47,654 nt of DNA from a virus: the IMG/VR virus record IMGVR_UViG_3300048925_000304, positions 1 through 47,654 of that record. The stretch is one strand, 5' to 3'. A program made the position numbers and the translations under genes. Under the pieces are notes generated by a model, which saw nothing but the letters and a program-made list of their open reading frames with translations, did not search any database and was not told the DNA's origin. Below are positions 5,767 to 13,667 of this stretch, one piece after another; position 1 is the first letter of the stretch; each line of letters starts with the position of its first letter.

Positions 5767-6266
5767 TGGGCTGCGATATCCACGCATACGTCGAGTACGC
5801 TGACTTCACCACGAACGATGGTGCGCCGTACTGGCGGAATTTAACCCGCAACGGCGGAAGCCGGAACTATGTGATGTTCGGCGTTCTGGCCGGGGTTGGG
5901 TATCCGGAGGCTCAATTGTTTGAGCCGAAAGGGATGCCGCAGGGCCGTCTCGGTTGGGACACCAGCGACGACGATTGGTGCTCGCTGGAACAGGCGGAGC
6001 GCTGGGTCGCGGGTGGCTACAGCGTCGGCGAGACAGACGACAATGGACGCCTGCGCCGAGTATCGGGCCCAGATTGGCACAGCCATAGCTGGCTGACGAC
6101 GGACGAGCTGGCAAAGGCGCTCGACCACTACGTCGCGTTCCTTCCGAAGGCCTACCCTAGCGAACCGCGAACTGTGCCTGTGGAATGGCAGGCGATGCTG
6201 GCTGCGATGCGCTGTTTCGAGGCGAACGGCAAACAGGCGCGGCTCGTCTTCTGGTTCGACAATTGA
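5766..6266 (+). CDS. MGCDIH-family phage protein
   Basis: 166 residues beginning MGCDIHAYVEY, the diagnostic start of a widespread phage/bacterial family of unknown function. Ends with FEANGKQARLVFWFDN. Conserved charged and aromatic positions (WRNLTRNGG, NYVMFGVLAGV, WHSHSWLT) suggest a globular, possibly metal-binding protein. GGGAGGTGAG precedes the ATG, which overlaps the upstream TGA by one base. Confidence 0.75.
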   Translation: MGCDIHAYVEYADFTTNDGAPYWRNLTRNGGSRNYVMFGVLAGVGYPEAQLFEPKGMPQGRLGWDTSDDDWCSLEQAERWVAGGYSVGETDDNGRLRRVSGPDWHSHSWLTTDELAKALDHYVAFLPKAYPSEPRTVPVEWQAMLAAMRCFEANGKQARLVFWFDN

Positions 6267-6298
6267 CCCAACAAGGCGCCGGCATCCCGCCGACGCCC

Positions 6299-6330
6299 GG
6301 GCCCGGCTGTGCCTCCCTCCAGCCGGGCCC
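6299..6330 (+). terminator. Strong intergenic hairpin
   Basis: GGGCCCGGCTG (6299-6309) pairs with CAGCCGGGCCC (6320-6330) around a 10-base loop. It lies between two operon genes, directly before the next ribosome site (AAGAGGAG), with no U-run. Architecture resembles 1710-1742, suggesting a shared attenuation or mRNA-processing role. Confidence 0.5.
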
Positions 6331-6347
6331 AAGAGGAGATGATGACG

Positions 6348-6602
6348 ATGTTTGTACGCAGCAAAACCCACCGCCAGCACGTCGCCCGCCTCGAAAGCGA
6401 GATCGCGGGGCTGATGCAGTCGCTGGAGAAGGAGAAGGCTCGGGCCGAGCGCATCGCAGGGCGACTTGAGGTTGCCGCCTGCGAACGCGACGAAGCTCGC
6501 GCCGAACTCGCCCCGCTCAAGGCGGCCCGCGATCGCGCCAATGCCAACCTGGTCGCTGCCAATGCGCGGCGTCGGGCTGGCGCGCAGAAGGAGCGGGCGT
6601 GA
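6348..6602 (+). CDS. Coiled-coil protein
   Basis: 84 residues, almost entirely a predicted coiled coil with heptad-like spacing (HVARLESEIAGLMQSLEKEK, ARAERIAGRLEVAACERDEA). Three in-frame ATGs lie at 6339, 6342 and 6348. AAGAGGAG at 6331-6338 gives the best spacing to 6348. No catalytic motif; probably a scaffold or oligomerising accessory protein. Confidence 0.6.
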   Translation: MFVRSKTHRQHVARLESEIAGLMQSLEKEKARAERIAGRLEVAACERDEARAELAPLKAARDRANANLVAANARRRAGAQKERA

Positions 6603-6832
6603 TGCGTCCGCCCAATCTCAAGGATCTGCAGAAGCAGGTCGATGACTTCAACGCTCGCTATCCAGTGGGCCAGCGGGTCAGCGTGCGCAAGGACGGCGGC
6701 GACGGCGTGGTCACAACCACCAGTTCGAAAGCCGAGGTGCTTAGCGGCCATTCAGCGGTGATCTGGCTGGACGGGATCAGCGGTTGCTACCTGCTCAGCC
6801 GCGTCACCCCGCTTCTGGACGAAGCGGCATGA
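6602..6832 (+). CDS. Hypothetical small protein, SH3-like
   Basis: 76 residues, ATG at the upstream stop (GTGATG). Helical start (LKDLQKQVDDFNARYP), then a likely small beta-barrel (VGQRVSVRKDGGDGVVTTTS ... SAVIWLDGISGCYLLSRVTPL), as in SH3/KOW-like phage proteins. Binding partner unknown. Confidence 0.65.
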   Translation: MRPPNLKDLQKQVDDFNARYPVGQRVSVRKDGGDGVVTTTSSKAEVLSGHSAVIWLDGISGCYLLSRVTPLLDEAA

Positions 6833-6993
6833 CTCCCCGCCTCATCAACACGCCGCCGCGCCTGTCGGACCTTCGGGGCGACGACCTGGCCCTTGCGTTG
6901 CGCGCTCGCCATGAGCGCCACCGCGAGGAATGGCTGCGCGATCGTCAACCGTCCGGGTTCTTTGCCCGGCTCATGGATTTGGTGCGCTCGTGA
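6829..6993 (+). CDS. Hypothetical small basic protein
   Basis: 54 residues, ATG overlapping the upstream stop. Arginine-rich helix (ALRARHERHREEWLRDR) and an amphipathic end (FFARLMDLVRS). No family recognised; supported by operon overlap at both ends. Confidence 0.55.
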   Translation: MTPRLINTPPRLSDLRGDDLALALRARHERHREEWLRDRQPSGFFARLMDLVRS

Positions 6994-7301
6994 CCCATCC
7001 CCAACCGCCCGTAGCCGTGGTGCAGTGCGATCGGGATGCCGCGGCAACTGTCGAGCGCGTTTCGAGCATCCGCCTCGATATTCGCAAGGGCCTTCGCGAT
7101 GATCATATTGCTGTCCAAGCCTTCGCCCGCCACCGTCTCGCAGAGCGCGAGCGGTGCGAGACGGTGGCTGATCGGGAGGCCGCAACTTGGCGTGCGAGCG
7201 TTGTTGGCGGCTCCGTCGGCTACGCCATGAACGCAGAGCGCGCAGCCACCTCCATCGACGGCATAGCCGTCGCCATCCGCACTGGAAGGGAGCCGGCATG
7301 A
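6990..7301 (+). CDS. Hypothetical phage protein
   Basis: 103 residues, GTG overlapping the upstream stop. Segments VQCDRDAAATVERVSSIRLD, IAVQAFARHRLAERERCE and ATWRASVVGGSVGYAMNAER look like a small alpha-helical protein. Function unknown. Confidence 0.6.
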   Translation: MTHPQPPVAVVQCDRDAAATVERVSSIRLDIRKGLRDDHIAVQAFARHRLAERERCETVADREAATWRASVVGGSVGYAMNAERAATSIDGIAVAIRTGREPA

Positions 7302-7438
7302 CGAGCGCCGCTATCAGGAAAATCGAGGCGGCCGACAAGCGTCGTGGCCGTGCGGTCAGGCACTTCAGCATGACCCGACGTGGGCGGATGTCTTGGGCTG
7401 ATTGGTTCTATCTCAATGTTTCGCGGAGGGCATCGTGA
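7298..7438 (+). CDS. Hypothetical 46-residue basic protein
   Basis: 46 residues, ATG overlapping the upstream stop and its own stop overlapping the next GTG. Strongly basic (RKIEAADKRRGRAVRHFSMT) with an aromatic end (WADWFYLNV). Perfect overlap on both sides is the main evidence. Confidence 0.55.
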   Translation: MTSAAIRKIEAADKRRGRAVRHFSMTRRGRMSWADWFYLNVSRRAS

Positions 7439-7698
7439 CCACCGACACCGACGCGCGGGGGCGGGGCTGGACGATCTCCATGGGAGATGGCTTCCAATTT
7501 GAGATCACGCGCCTGACTTCTTCCGTCCTGCGCCCATTCAGCAGCGATGCTGACCTGAACGGCCTTTTCCCCACCAAGCTCGAGGCCTGTGAGGAGATCA
7601 TCGCTAGTTTTGAGGCTACGCGCGCTGCCCTTGGCCGCCAGATCGCTCGGGCAAAGCGGATGCGCGCTCGCCTTATTGCACAGGAGTCCATCGCATGA
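7435..7698 (+). CDS. Hypothetical phage protein
   Basis: 87 residues, GTG overlapping the upstream stop. Beta-type N-terminus (GWTISMGDGFQFEITRL), then a basic helical tail (CEEIIASFEATRAALGRQIARAKRM). No family recognised. Confidence 0.6.
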   Translation: MTTDTDARGRGWTISMGDGFQFEITRLTSSVLRPFSSDADLNGLFPTKLEACEEIIASFEATRAALGRQIARAKRMRARLIAQESIA

Positions 7699-8918
7699 CC
7701 GATCTCGCACAGCAGGCGCGGGAGCGAAGCCCGTTCGACATCTACTCGGCGAGCTTCTTTCCTCGCGAGCATGCCCTTCACTGCTTCGCCTGCGGTGGCG
7801 CAATTGGCACGACAACGTGCAACTGCGCGTCCTACAATCTATCGCGTGATTTTCTCGCCAGCGCGCTCGAATGGGCCCGCCTTGATGCGCTCGCCTTCCG
7901 CGACGCGCAGCCGGAGGAGGGCGCGAAAGCCGACACCCGGCTCGACACAGCCGAGCATATTGGCTGGTGGTCGCACGGCGACAGCCATTTCTGGCAGTGG
8001 CTCGCGGATCAGCGCGTGAAGCCGTCCACTATCGACCTTTTGCAGCGCGGCATTGCCGCCCTCGCCAAGCCCCGTCCGGATCGCGACCCCGACGAATCCC
8101 TCCCCGGCCACTACCCGCTGCGGGAAGCGCTGATCATGGCGGCGCAACTCGTGCCCGGCGTTACGCGGACGGGTAGCGAGGCGGAAAGGATCGCCGACGC
8201 CGCGCTTCCGCTGTTCGAGGGCGAGGTGGTGGTCCGTCCGGATCGCGAGGCGGTGGCGCTGGCTGATCGCCTCGAAGACCTCGGGAAGCGGGCGACTAAG
8301 CGGCCATGGCGCCGCTTCACCAGCGTCCACGGCAACGATGTACTGGCGATCATGAAGGGTGACCGCCCTGACGAAGGACGCTGGCCGCAGATCGTGACAT
8401 GGGCAGGCTTCGACGGCACCGACGTGCCCAAGCGCTTCAACGTGCCGAACCTCGAACTGATGGTCGAGTTGGCCAATGCACTGCCGCAGATCGTCGCGGC
8501 ACTCAGGGCGCAATCCCTCCCCGCCGAACCCGTGCAGGAAATGCGGGAGGGGTGGAGCGACTTGCCGGATCGCTTTGAAGCCTGGTGGCTGGACTATCAG
8601 CACGGCGGCAGTGAACCTGCGGGCTACGGCGAGAAGAAGCAGATCGCGTTCGACGCCTTTTCTGCGGCCCAAGCCAAGCCCAGCGCTGCCATGCCCCCCA
8701 GCGACGGCGGGGCGCGGGAGGAGCGAGAACGGCTGCTCAAGGTGTTAAAATTCGCCCATGCGGAAGCAAAGACGGCGAACCATGTGATCAGTCTGAACCG
8801 TGACGGCCAGGGTCAGGGACGTATCCGCGTCGCCACGGCCATGCATCGCATCCAGCACCGTATTGAGGAATACCTAGTCGCCCTCGCCGAGCCGGAAGAA
8901 CGGGGAGAGGGGAAGTGA
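7695..8918 (+). CDS. Large multidomain accessory protein, Ead/Ea22-like segments
   Basis: 407 residues, the largest protein of unknown function in the rightward operon. Residues ~30-45 (CFACGGAIGTTTCNC) form a probable four-cysteine zinc site. The middle (ATKRPWRRFTSVHGNDVLAI ... NVPNLELMVELANALPQIVA) resembles Ead/Ea22-type phage proteins. The C-terminus carries helical repeats (REERERLLKVLKFAHAEAKT, HRIQHRIEEYLVALAEPEE). Several short segments look like separate small phage domains strung together. A role in host modulation is possible but unsupported. Confidence 0.65.
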   Translation: MTDLAQQARERSPFDIYSASFFPREHALHCFACGGAIGTTTCNCASYNLSRDFLASALEWARLDALAFRDAQPEEGAKADTRLDTAEHIGWWSHGDSHFWQWLADQRVKPSTIDLLQRGIAALAKPRPDRDPDESLPGHYPLREALIMAAQLVPGVTRTGSEAERIADAALPLFEGEVVVRPDREAVALADRLEDLGKRATKRPWRRFTSVHGNDVLAIMKGDRPDEGRWPQIVTWAGFDGTDVPKRFNVPNLELMVELANALPQIVAALRAQSLPAEPVQEMREGWSDLPDRFEAWWLDYQHGGSEPAGYGEKKQIAFDAFSAAQAKPSAAMPPSDGGAREERERLLKVLKFAHAEAKTANHVISLNRDGQGQGRIRVATAMHRIQHRIEEYLVALAEPEERGEGK

Positions 8919-9199
8919 GCAAGAGCAAGCGCGATACCTCCAACCTCCACAGTGAGGATGGAGAATGGTCCACCTGCGAGGCGTGCGGCAAGTTCACCCT
9001 GCCAGGTCATGTGGTCGTTCTCTACGACGATGTGGGCGCGGTCCATGTTGACTGCGATCATCCCTACAAGCTGCTCGCGCGGGCGCAGGTGGACGTCAAG
9101 CCGAAGCGCTACGCCACGGCCTATGTTCTCGCTGGCGATCCGATGATGCTCTACCGGGCATCGGCGCTCCTCAGGCAGTACAAGGGACGCGGGGCATGA
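8915..9199 (+). CDS. Small zinc-ribbon-like protein
   Basis: 94 residues, GTG overlapping the upstream stop. CEACGKFTLPGHVVVLYD followed by HVDCDHPY gives CxxC plus HxxC/H, a likely zinc site in the N-terminal half. C-terminal helix YRASALLRQYKGRG. DNA or RNA binding is possible; no family named. Confidence 0.6.
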   Translation: MSKSKRDTSNLHSEDGEWSTCEACGKFTLPGHVVVLYDDVGAVHVDCDHPYKLLARAQVDVKPKRYATAYVLAGDPMMLYRASALLRQYKGRGA

Positions 9200-9795
9200 C
9201 CCCCACCCACGTCCTCGTGCCCGTCGAGCCTGACACGCTCGCCCTATTGATCCGAGCCGCTCAATTTCTCGACGGCGCGGCAGGCATGGAACTCGAAATC
9301 GAGGGCGATAGCGCTCTTGAGATAGTCGAGGCTCTGCACGCTCAGATCGTAGAGGATAGTGATCGCTGCTTCCATGAGGACGTTGTGTTGCTCCTCGCTG
9401 CCGCCCCACGCGCGCCGGACGATGCGGATGCTCTCGTTGAGCGACTGCGCGCGGTGATCGAAATCGCACACCGGGACAGCAATCTCGTTGATAGCCAGTT
9501 CAGCGTGACGACCGAGGACTATCGCGCGACGGAAGCCGAAAGGGATGAAGCGCAGGCCGTTCTTGAGCTTGTGGCTACGCGCCTTTCTGCCGAGCAAATT
9601 GCGGAAAACGCAAATTGCCCCTCGGCTCGGGAGAAGGTGCTGGAGGAGCCTTTGGCCAAGGTTCGTGGCAGCCTGACCTGGATCATCGAACGGTGCGAAG
9701 CGCTCAGAATGAGCGCCGATGACTGGTTCGAGCTGTCTGAAATTGCTGCATCCGCAGCAGAAGCCAGCGCCCTGCTCGACGCGAAGGAGGGTTGA
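9196..9795 (+). CDS. Hypothetical phage protein
   Basis: 199 residues, ATG overlapping the upstream stop. Acidic and helical, with phage-like phrases (LALLIRAAQFLDGA, DDADALVERLRAVIEIAHRD, YRATEAERDEAQAVLELVAT). It resembles composite small phage proteins that share Ead-like helices. Function unknown. Confidence 0.6.
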   Translation: MTPTHVLVPVEPDTLALLIRAAQFLDGAAGMELEIEGDSALEIVEALHAQIVEDSDRCFHEDVVLLLAAAPRAPDDADALVERLRAVIEIAHRDSNLVDSQFSVTTEDYRATEAERDEAQAVLELVATRLSAEQIAENANCPSAREKVLEEPLAKVRGSLTWIIERCEALRMSADDWFELSEIAASAAEASALLDAKEG

Positions 9796-9797
9796 GG

Positions 9798-10049
9798 ATG
9801 ACGACCCCCGACGTGGCCGCGATTGCGCGCGGGCTGACGAAGGCGCAGCGGGCAACCTTGCTGGCGCTCAGTGAGCATCCTTGCCAGCTTGGATGCAGCG
9901 AGCCGTATGCCAAGCGCCTTGCCAAGGCCAACACGCGCCGCCCGGCGTTGGTTGATATGGAGTACCTTGGCACGATTCCATGGCCGTATTTCAGGCTGAA
10001 TGACGCCGGCCTAGCCGTCCGCGCCCACCTCGCTTCGGAAGGGGAGTAG
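9798..10049 (+). CDS. Winged-helix-like small protein
   Basis: 83 residues. LTKAQRATLLALSEHPCQLG followed by beta-type sequence and YFRLNDAGLAVRAHLA resembles the winged-helix layout of small phage proteins. The ATG at 9798 is set by GGAGG seven bases upstream; a TTG at 9792 is also in frame. It lies directly before the excisionase-like gene. Confidence 0.55.
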   Translation: MTTPDVAAIARGLTKAQRATLLALSEHPCQLGCSEPYAKRLAKANTRRPALVDMEYLGTIPWPYFRLNDAGLAVRAHLASEGE

Positions 10050-10050
10050 G

Positions 10051-10371
10051 GTGGGGGTGCTTCTCACAGCCGAACAGGCCGCCGCAAGGCTGGGCATGTG
10101 CGAGAGGACCTTGCGCAAGCTCCGTCAGCGTGGCGAAATCGCTTATATCGCGCTCACCGATCGCAAGTTCGCCTACACCGAGCAGGACTGCGACGACTAT
10201 CTCGCGGCACGTCGCCGCATCGAGGAACCATGCCAAAACCCATACCCGACAAGCGGTCGCCGTACTTCCAATACGACTTCCAGGTCAAAGGGCGCCGGTT
10301 TCATGGCTCAACGGGCTGCACGACGAAACGCGACGCGCAAACCTACATCGACAACTTCCGCCGTGAGATAA
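10051..10371 (+). CDS. Excisionase-like HTH_17 protein
   Basis: 106 residues from GTG. Residues 4-55 (LLTAEQAAARLGMCERTLRK ... FAYTEQDCDDYLAA) are a textbook excisionase/MerR-like winged helix (HTH_17): helix-turn-helix, a basic wing and a final helix. The frame runs 142 bases into the integrase, and residues ~60-106 are low-complexity Ser/Thr/Arg with no conserved look. Position immediately upstream of the integrase supports a role in directing excision (Xis), or in integrase control. Confidence 0.75.
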   Translation: MGVLLTAEQAAARLGMCERTLRKLRQRGEIAYIALTDRKFAYTEQDCDDYLAARRRIEEPCQNPYPTSGRRTSNTTSRSKGAGFMAQRAARRNATRKPTSTTSAVR

Positions 10372-11345
10372 TCCTCGGATCCGATAAGCTCCCGGGCATA
10401 TCGCTGGACGACGCCTGCCAGGCCTATTGGGCGGACAAGGGCCAGCACGAATCCTCCAGCGGCACGACCGACTACCAGCTCGGTCAGCTTTGCGAGGGCA
10501 TCGGCAAGAACCTGTTGCTGTCGGAGATCGGAATAGCCGACTTCCGCGCCTTCATCGCGAAGCGCCGCGGACAGGATCTTTCCAACGCCAGCATCAACCG
10601 TGAGTGGCAACTCGCGCGCCGAGTCTGGAAGCACGTTGAAGAAACCCACGCCGTCAGTGCGATCAAATGGGGGTCGCTGAAGCTGGACGAGCCCGCCGAG
10701 CGGGTGCGCGAACTGAAGGCAGAAGAAGAGGAGGCGCTGTTTGCGGCACTCCCGGACAGCCTCAAGCCTATCGTCGAGTTCGCCATCCTCAGCGGGCAGC
10801 GCAAGTCCGCCATCGTGGGGCTGCGCTGGGACAAGATCGATTGGCGAGCCGGCGAAGCGACGATCATCAACAAGGGTGGGCGCCCGCACACCTTCCCGCT
10901 GTCGCCGGCACTGGTGCAACTGATCCTCGAACAGCCCAAGGTCGATGACTGCCCGTTCGTCTTCACCTATGTCTGCGAGCGCCCATCACCTGCCAGGTCG
11001 GATCGGCCGCAGCGGCGCAAGGGTGTCCGCTATCCCTTCACCAAATATGGTTGGGCCCGGAAGTGGAAGAAGGCGCTGGAAGATGCCGGCGTGGAGGACT
11101 TTCGCTTCCATGATCTGCGCCACACCAGCGCGACTAGGATCATGCGGCGCACCGGCAACCTCAAGGCCGCCGGCAAGCTCCTCGGGCACACCGATATTCG
11201 CACGACGAGCCGCTATGCGCACGTCGGGATGGAAGATTTGCGGGCGCTTATGGCCGATACGGAATCACGGAATAGTACCGGACAGCGCTTGACCGGAAGT
11301 ACCAAAAAGCGCAGAATATCAACACGTCAGAAGGCTAAGGCGTAG
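10230..11345 (+). CDS. int: Tyrosine-recombinase integrase
   Basis: 371 residues. Catalyses site-specific integration and excision between attP and attB. An N-terminal arm-binding-type region (SPYFQYDFQVKGRRFHGSTG) and a SAM-like core-binding domain (~55-160) precede the catalytic domain. The pentad is complete: R191 (SGQRKSA), K215, H294 and R297 (FHDLRHTS), H320 (LLGHTDIRTTSRYAH) and nucleophile Y329. The ATG at 10230 lies within the excisionase-like frame, suggesting coupling. The stop at 11343-11345 abuts a tRNA 3' half, the expected int-attP arrangement of a temperate phage. Confidence 0.95.
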   Translation: MPKPIPDKRSPYFQYDFQVKGRRFHGSTGCTTKRDAQTYIDNFRREIILGSDKLPGISLDDACQAYWADKGQHESSSGTTDYQLGQLCEGIGKNLLLSEIGIADFRAFIAKRRGQDLSNASINREWQLARRVWKHVEETHAVSAIKWGSLKLDEPAERVRELKAEEEEALFAALPDSLKPIVEFAILSGQRKSAIVGLRWDKIDWRAGEATIINKGGRPHTFPLSPALVQLILEQPKVDDCPFVFTYVCERPSPARSDRPQRRKGVRYPFTKYGWARKWKKALEDAGVEDFRFHDLRHTSATRIMRRTGNLKAAGKLLGHTDIRTTSRYAHVGMEDLRALMADTESRNSTGQRLTGSTKKRRISTRQKAKA

Positions 11346-11394
<49 letters not shown>

Positions 11395-11489
11395 ACTTTC
11401 CTAAGTGTTTCCAATGCTTAGTTGATCGAGCAGCCAATCGTCCAAGCCGCTGAACCGGAACGAACCGGATACGAGCGGAGCGATTTGGA

Positions 11490-12287
11490 ATGACGAATCC
11501 CGGAATAGTCACGGACATCGATTCACGGTCCGTTCCGTCGCGCGTAGTTTGCCGCTTCTCATGTGGCGCTGCCTCGGCAGTCGCAACGAAGCTGGCCATT
11601 GCCAAGTACGGCGCCGAGCGCGTCGTGATCCATTACAGCGACACGCGCTCCGAACACCCGGATAACGAGCGGTTCCTCGTCGAGTGCGAGTCGTGGTTCG
11701 GCTTGCCAATCGAGAGGCTGCACTCCGAGCGCTATCACGACGTCTGGGATGTCTGGACCCGACGTCGGATGCTCGTCTCTGGTCAGCGAGGCTTTGCACC
11801 CTGCACCGAAGAACTGAAGCGAATGACTGCCGAGATGGCGCAGCGGCCCGGCGACATCATCATCATGGGCTATACCGTCGAGGAAGAGCATCGACTTGCT
11901 CGCGTCCGCATTCGAAATCCGGGCGAGACGATCGAGGCGCCGCTAGTTGATCGGCGTCTGGGGAAGTCGGACTGCTATGCCATCATCGAGCGCGCCGGCA
12001 TCGCCTTGCCAGCAATGTACGGCTTGGGGTTCAAGAATAACAACTGCCTTGGGTGCCCCCGCGGCGGTATGGGCTACTGGAACAACATTCGGCGCCACTT
12101 CCCGGACGTGTTCGCTCGCATGGCCGCGCTCGAGCGAGAGATCGGAATGGCGATCATCCCAGACGGGAAGGGCGGCAAGCGCGTCTTTCTGGATGAGCTG
12201 GACCCGAACCGCGGCGATCAAGCGACAGAGCCTGAAATTGAGTGCTCGATCATGTGCGCGTTAGCCGAGGAGGAGATGGGCGCATGA
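11490..12287 (+). CDS. Phage PAPS-reductase/DndC-like sulfurtransferase family protein
   Basis: 265 residues of the adenine-nucleotide alpha-hydrolase (PP-loop) superfamily. VVCRFSCGAASAVATKLA (~19-35) is a variant PP-loop. HYSDTRSEHPDNERFL (~48-63) matches the phosphosulfate-reductase pattern. C-terminal NNNCLGCPRGGMGYWNNI (~184-201) carries a CxxC typical of the phage-encoded subfamily, with FARMAALEREIG after it. Such enzymes are frequent in phages; their substrate is unknown, with DNA or tRNA thiolation and sulfur assimilation suggested. No Dnd partners lie nearby, so phosphorothioation is not supported. Confidence 0.8.
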   Translation: MTNPGIVTDIDSRSVPSRVVCRFSCGAASAVATKLAIAKYGAERVVIHYSDTRSEHPDNERFLVECESWFGLPIERLHSERYHDVWDVWTRRRMLVSGQRGFAPCTEELKRMTAEMAQRPGDIIIMGYTVEEEHRLARVRIRNPGETIEAPLVDRRLGKSDCYAIIERAGIALPAMYGLGFKNNNCLGCPRGGMGYWNNIRRHFPDVFARMAALEREIGMAIIPDGKGGKRVFLDELDPNRGDQATEPEIECSIMCALAEEEMGA

Positions 12288-12634
12288 AGCAGGTGGAAAC
12301 CACGACCTACCCGGTAACGATCTTTATCGCCGGAGATTACAGGACTGCCGAATTGGTAGCGCAGAGTTTCTGCGACGAGGCCGGCCTTTGCGTCACGGTG
12401 ACCCGATGCCGTTACACCTACACTGGCGGGTTTGAGGATGGGGTTTCAGTAGGCTTGATCAACTATCCCCGGTTTCCCAAGGGTCACTACGAAATATGGT
12501 GCCTCGCCGAAGCGCTGGCGTTCCAGTTGCTGAGGCATCTTGGCCAGCAATCTTACACCATCCAGGCGCCGGACAAGACCGTATGGTTCAGCAACCGCCC
12601 TGAGGACCAAAGCCCCCAAGGAGAACGCCGGTGA
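12284..12634 (+). CDS. Conserved phage protein (GLINYPRFP/TPDKTVWF type)
   Basis: 116 residues, ATG overlapping the upstream stop. Contains FIAGDYRTAELVAQSFCDEA, CRYTYTGGFEDGVSVGLINY and IQAPDKTVWFSNRPED, a pattern I recall in many phages and bacteria as a conserved protein of unknown function. Alpha/beta fold predicted. Confidence 0.7.
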   Translation: MKQVETTTYPVTIFIAGDYRTAELVAQSFCDEAGLCVTVTRCRYTYTGGFEDGVSVGLINYPRFPKGHYEIWCLAEALAFQLLRHLGQQSYTIQAPDKTVWFSNRPEDQSPQGERR

Positions 12635-12981
12635 CCGATCTGGTTGAGCAATGCCGCACTTGTGGCGGCGAGGGCTGGGTCTGCGAGAACCACCGTGACC
12701 GAGCATGGGAAGGCGGGTACGCCAAGTGCTGCGGCGGCGCTGGCCAACCATGTGGCTCCTGTAGCCTCGAGTTGGCCGCAGCAGGTTCCGTGGATCGCGC
12801 TTCGAAGCAAGCCGCCGCCACGATCGAGCGTCAGGCGGCGCTGTTGCGGGAGGCGAGGGAGGGCTTGGAGAGGATCGCTCTGGGCATGGTCGATGGCGAT
12901 CCTGACAGCCCGCATAGCATGTATATGAGGGCCCGCGAGCTAGCCCGCACCACCCTCGCCAAACTGGAGAACGCGGCATGA
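12631..12981 (+). CDS. Small zinc-binding phage protein
   Basis: 116 residues from a GTG overlapping the upstream stop. The N-terminal cysteine cluster (CRTCGGEGWVCENHRDRAW ... CCGGAGQPCGSC) is a recurring phage zinc motif. The C-terminal half is a helical coil (ASKQAAATIERQAALLREAR). Probably a structural zinc module; partner unknown. Confidence 0.65.
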   Translation: MTDLVEQCRTCGGEGWVCENHRDRAWEGGYAKCCGGAGQPCGSCSLELAAAGSVDRASKQAAATIERQAALLREAREGLERIALGMVDGDPDSPHSMYMRARELARTTLAKLENAA

Positions 12982-13157
12982 TCGGCACTTCAATTGTCGT
13001 GCTTTGGCTGTTGGCCGGCATGATCGGCGGCATACGCCTTCATCGACACAAGCCAATATTGCTCGACGCATGGCCCTTATGCGCAGCCCTTGGTCCGATT
13101 ACAATCATTGCTGCCTACTACGATCCGAAGCCGGAGAACGCGGATGAGCATGGTTGA
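12978..13157 (+). CDS. Small membrane protein
   Basis: 59 residues, ATG overlapping the upstream stop. Begins MIGTSIVVLWLLAGMIGGIR, a clear transmembrane helix, with a second hydrophobic stretch (CAALGPITIIAAYY) and a short charged tail. Its 3' end overlaps the next start at 13144. Supported by coupling and hydrophobicity only. Confidence 0.6.
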   Translation: MIGTSIVVLWLLAGMIGGIRLHRHKPILLDAWPLCAALGPITIIAAYYDPKPENADEHG

Positions 13158-13332
13158 GGATGCTGCGGCTGCCCTCTACGCCGATTGGGTCGCCGAGGAC
13201 ATTGGCAACGAGTATTGCTCGTGGGAGCAGTTGGGCGTCGACGCGCTGCTGATCGAGCTGAACCCGGAATATGTCGAGATCATCGAGCGGCGCCTCGGGC
13301 TCGGTGGTGATGTTGAGGACGAGGCGGCCTGA
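13144..13332 (+). CDS. Small protein ending in a DNA-methylase C-terminal motif
   Basis: 62 residues. GGAG upstream supports the ATG at 13144. The second half (LLIELNPEYVEIIERRLG) is strikingly like the C-terminus of N6-adenine/N4-cytosine methyltransferases (GIELNPEYVEIARRRL). The catalytic DPPY motif and SAM domain are absent. The N-terminal half (EDAAAALYADWVAEDIGNEY) looks unrelated. It is probably a recombinational remnant or fusion rather than an enzyme. Confidence 0.6.
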   Translation: MSMVEDAAAALYADWVAEDIGNEYCSWEQLGVDALLIELNPEYVEIIERRLGLGGDVEDEAA

Positions 13333-13368
13333 GCGGAACCCGACTCGCCCCCGGATCGTCGCGTCACC

Positions 13369-13608
13369 ATGGCCAGCGTTCCTACCCCCGACGAACTCCG
13401 CGACCTGCTCGCCACGCTGCTCGAAGGCGCCGCCGGCGGGACGCACGACAGCTGGCTCCGCGCGATCGGGCCGGTTGAGAATCTGCCGACCCACAAGAAC
13501 ATCCATTGCAACTGGCGGGTGCATCCAAAGGGCACTCCGGCCCAGCGGGCGGCGATTGAACGCGCAGTGGAGATCGTCAGGGAAGAGCATCCCTATGCGG
13601 CGCCGTGA
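13369..13608 (+). CDS. Hypothetical phage protein
   Basis: 79 residues from an ATG with a weak ribosome site. PTPDELRDLLATLLEGAAGG and HKNIHCNWRVHPKGTPAQRA, followed by a C-terminal helix (IERAVEIVREEHPY), suggest a small globular protein. No family recognised. Confidence 0.6.
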   Translation: MASVPTPDELRDLLATLLEGAAGGTHDSWLRAIGPVENLPTHKNIHCNWRVHPKGTPAQRAAIERAVEIVREEHPYAAP

Positions 13609-13667
13609 CTCGACTCCCGGCGGTTTCGCGAACATCAAGGGAACAACAGCGATTCGAGGAGGCCGAC

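Noticed and set aside
10051-10371. Programmed frameshift joining excisionase-like and integrase frames
   Set aside because: No slippery sequence is visible near 10230, and the integrase has its own ATG with a normal N-terminus.
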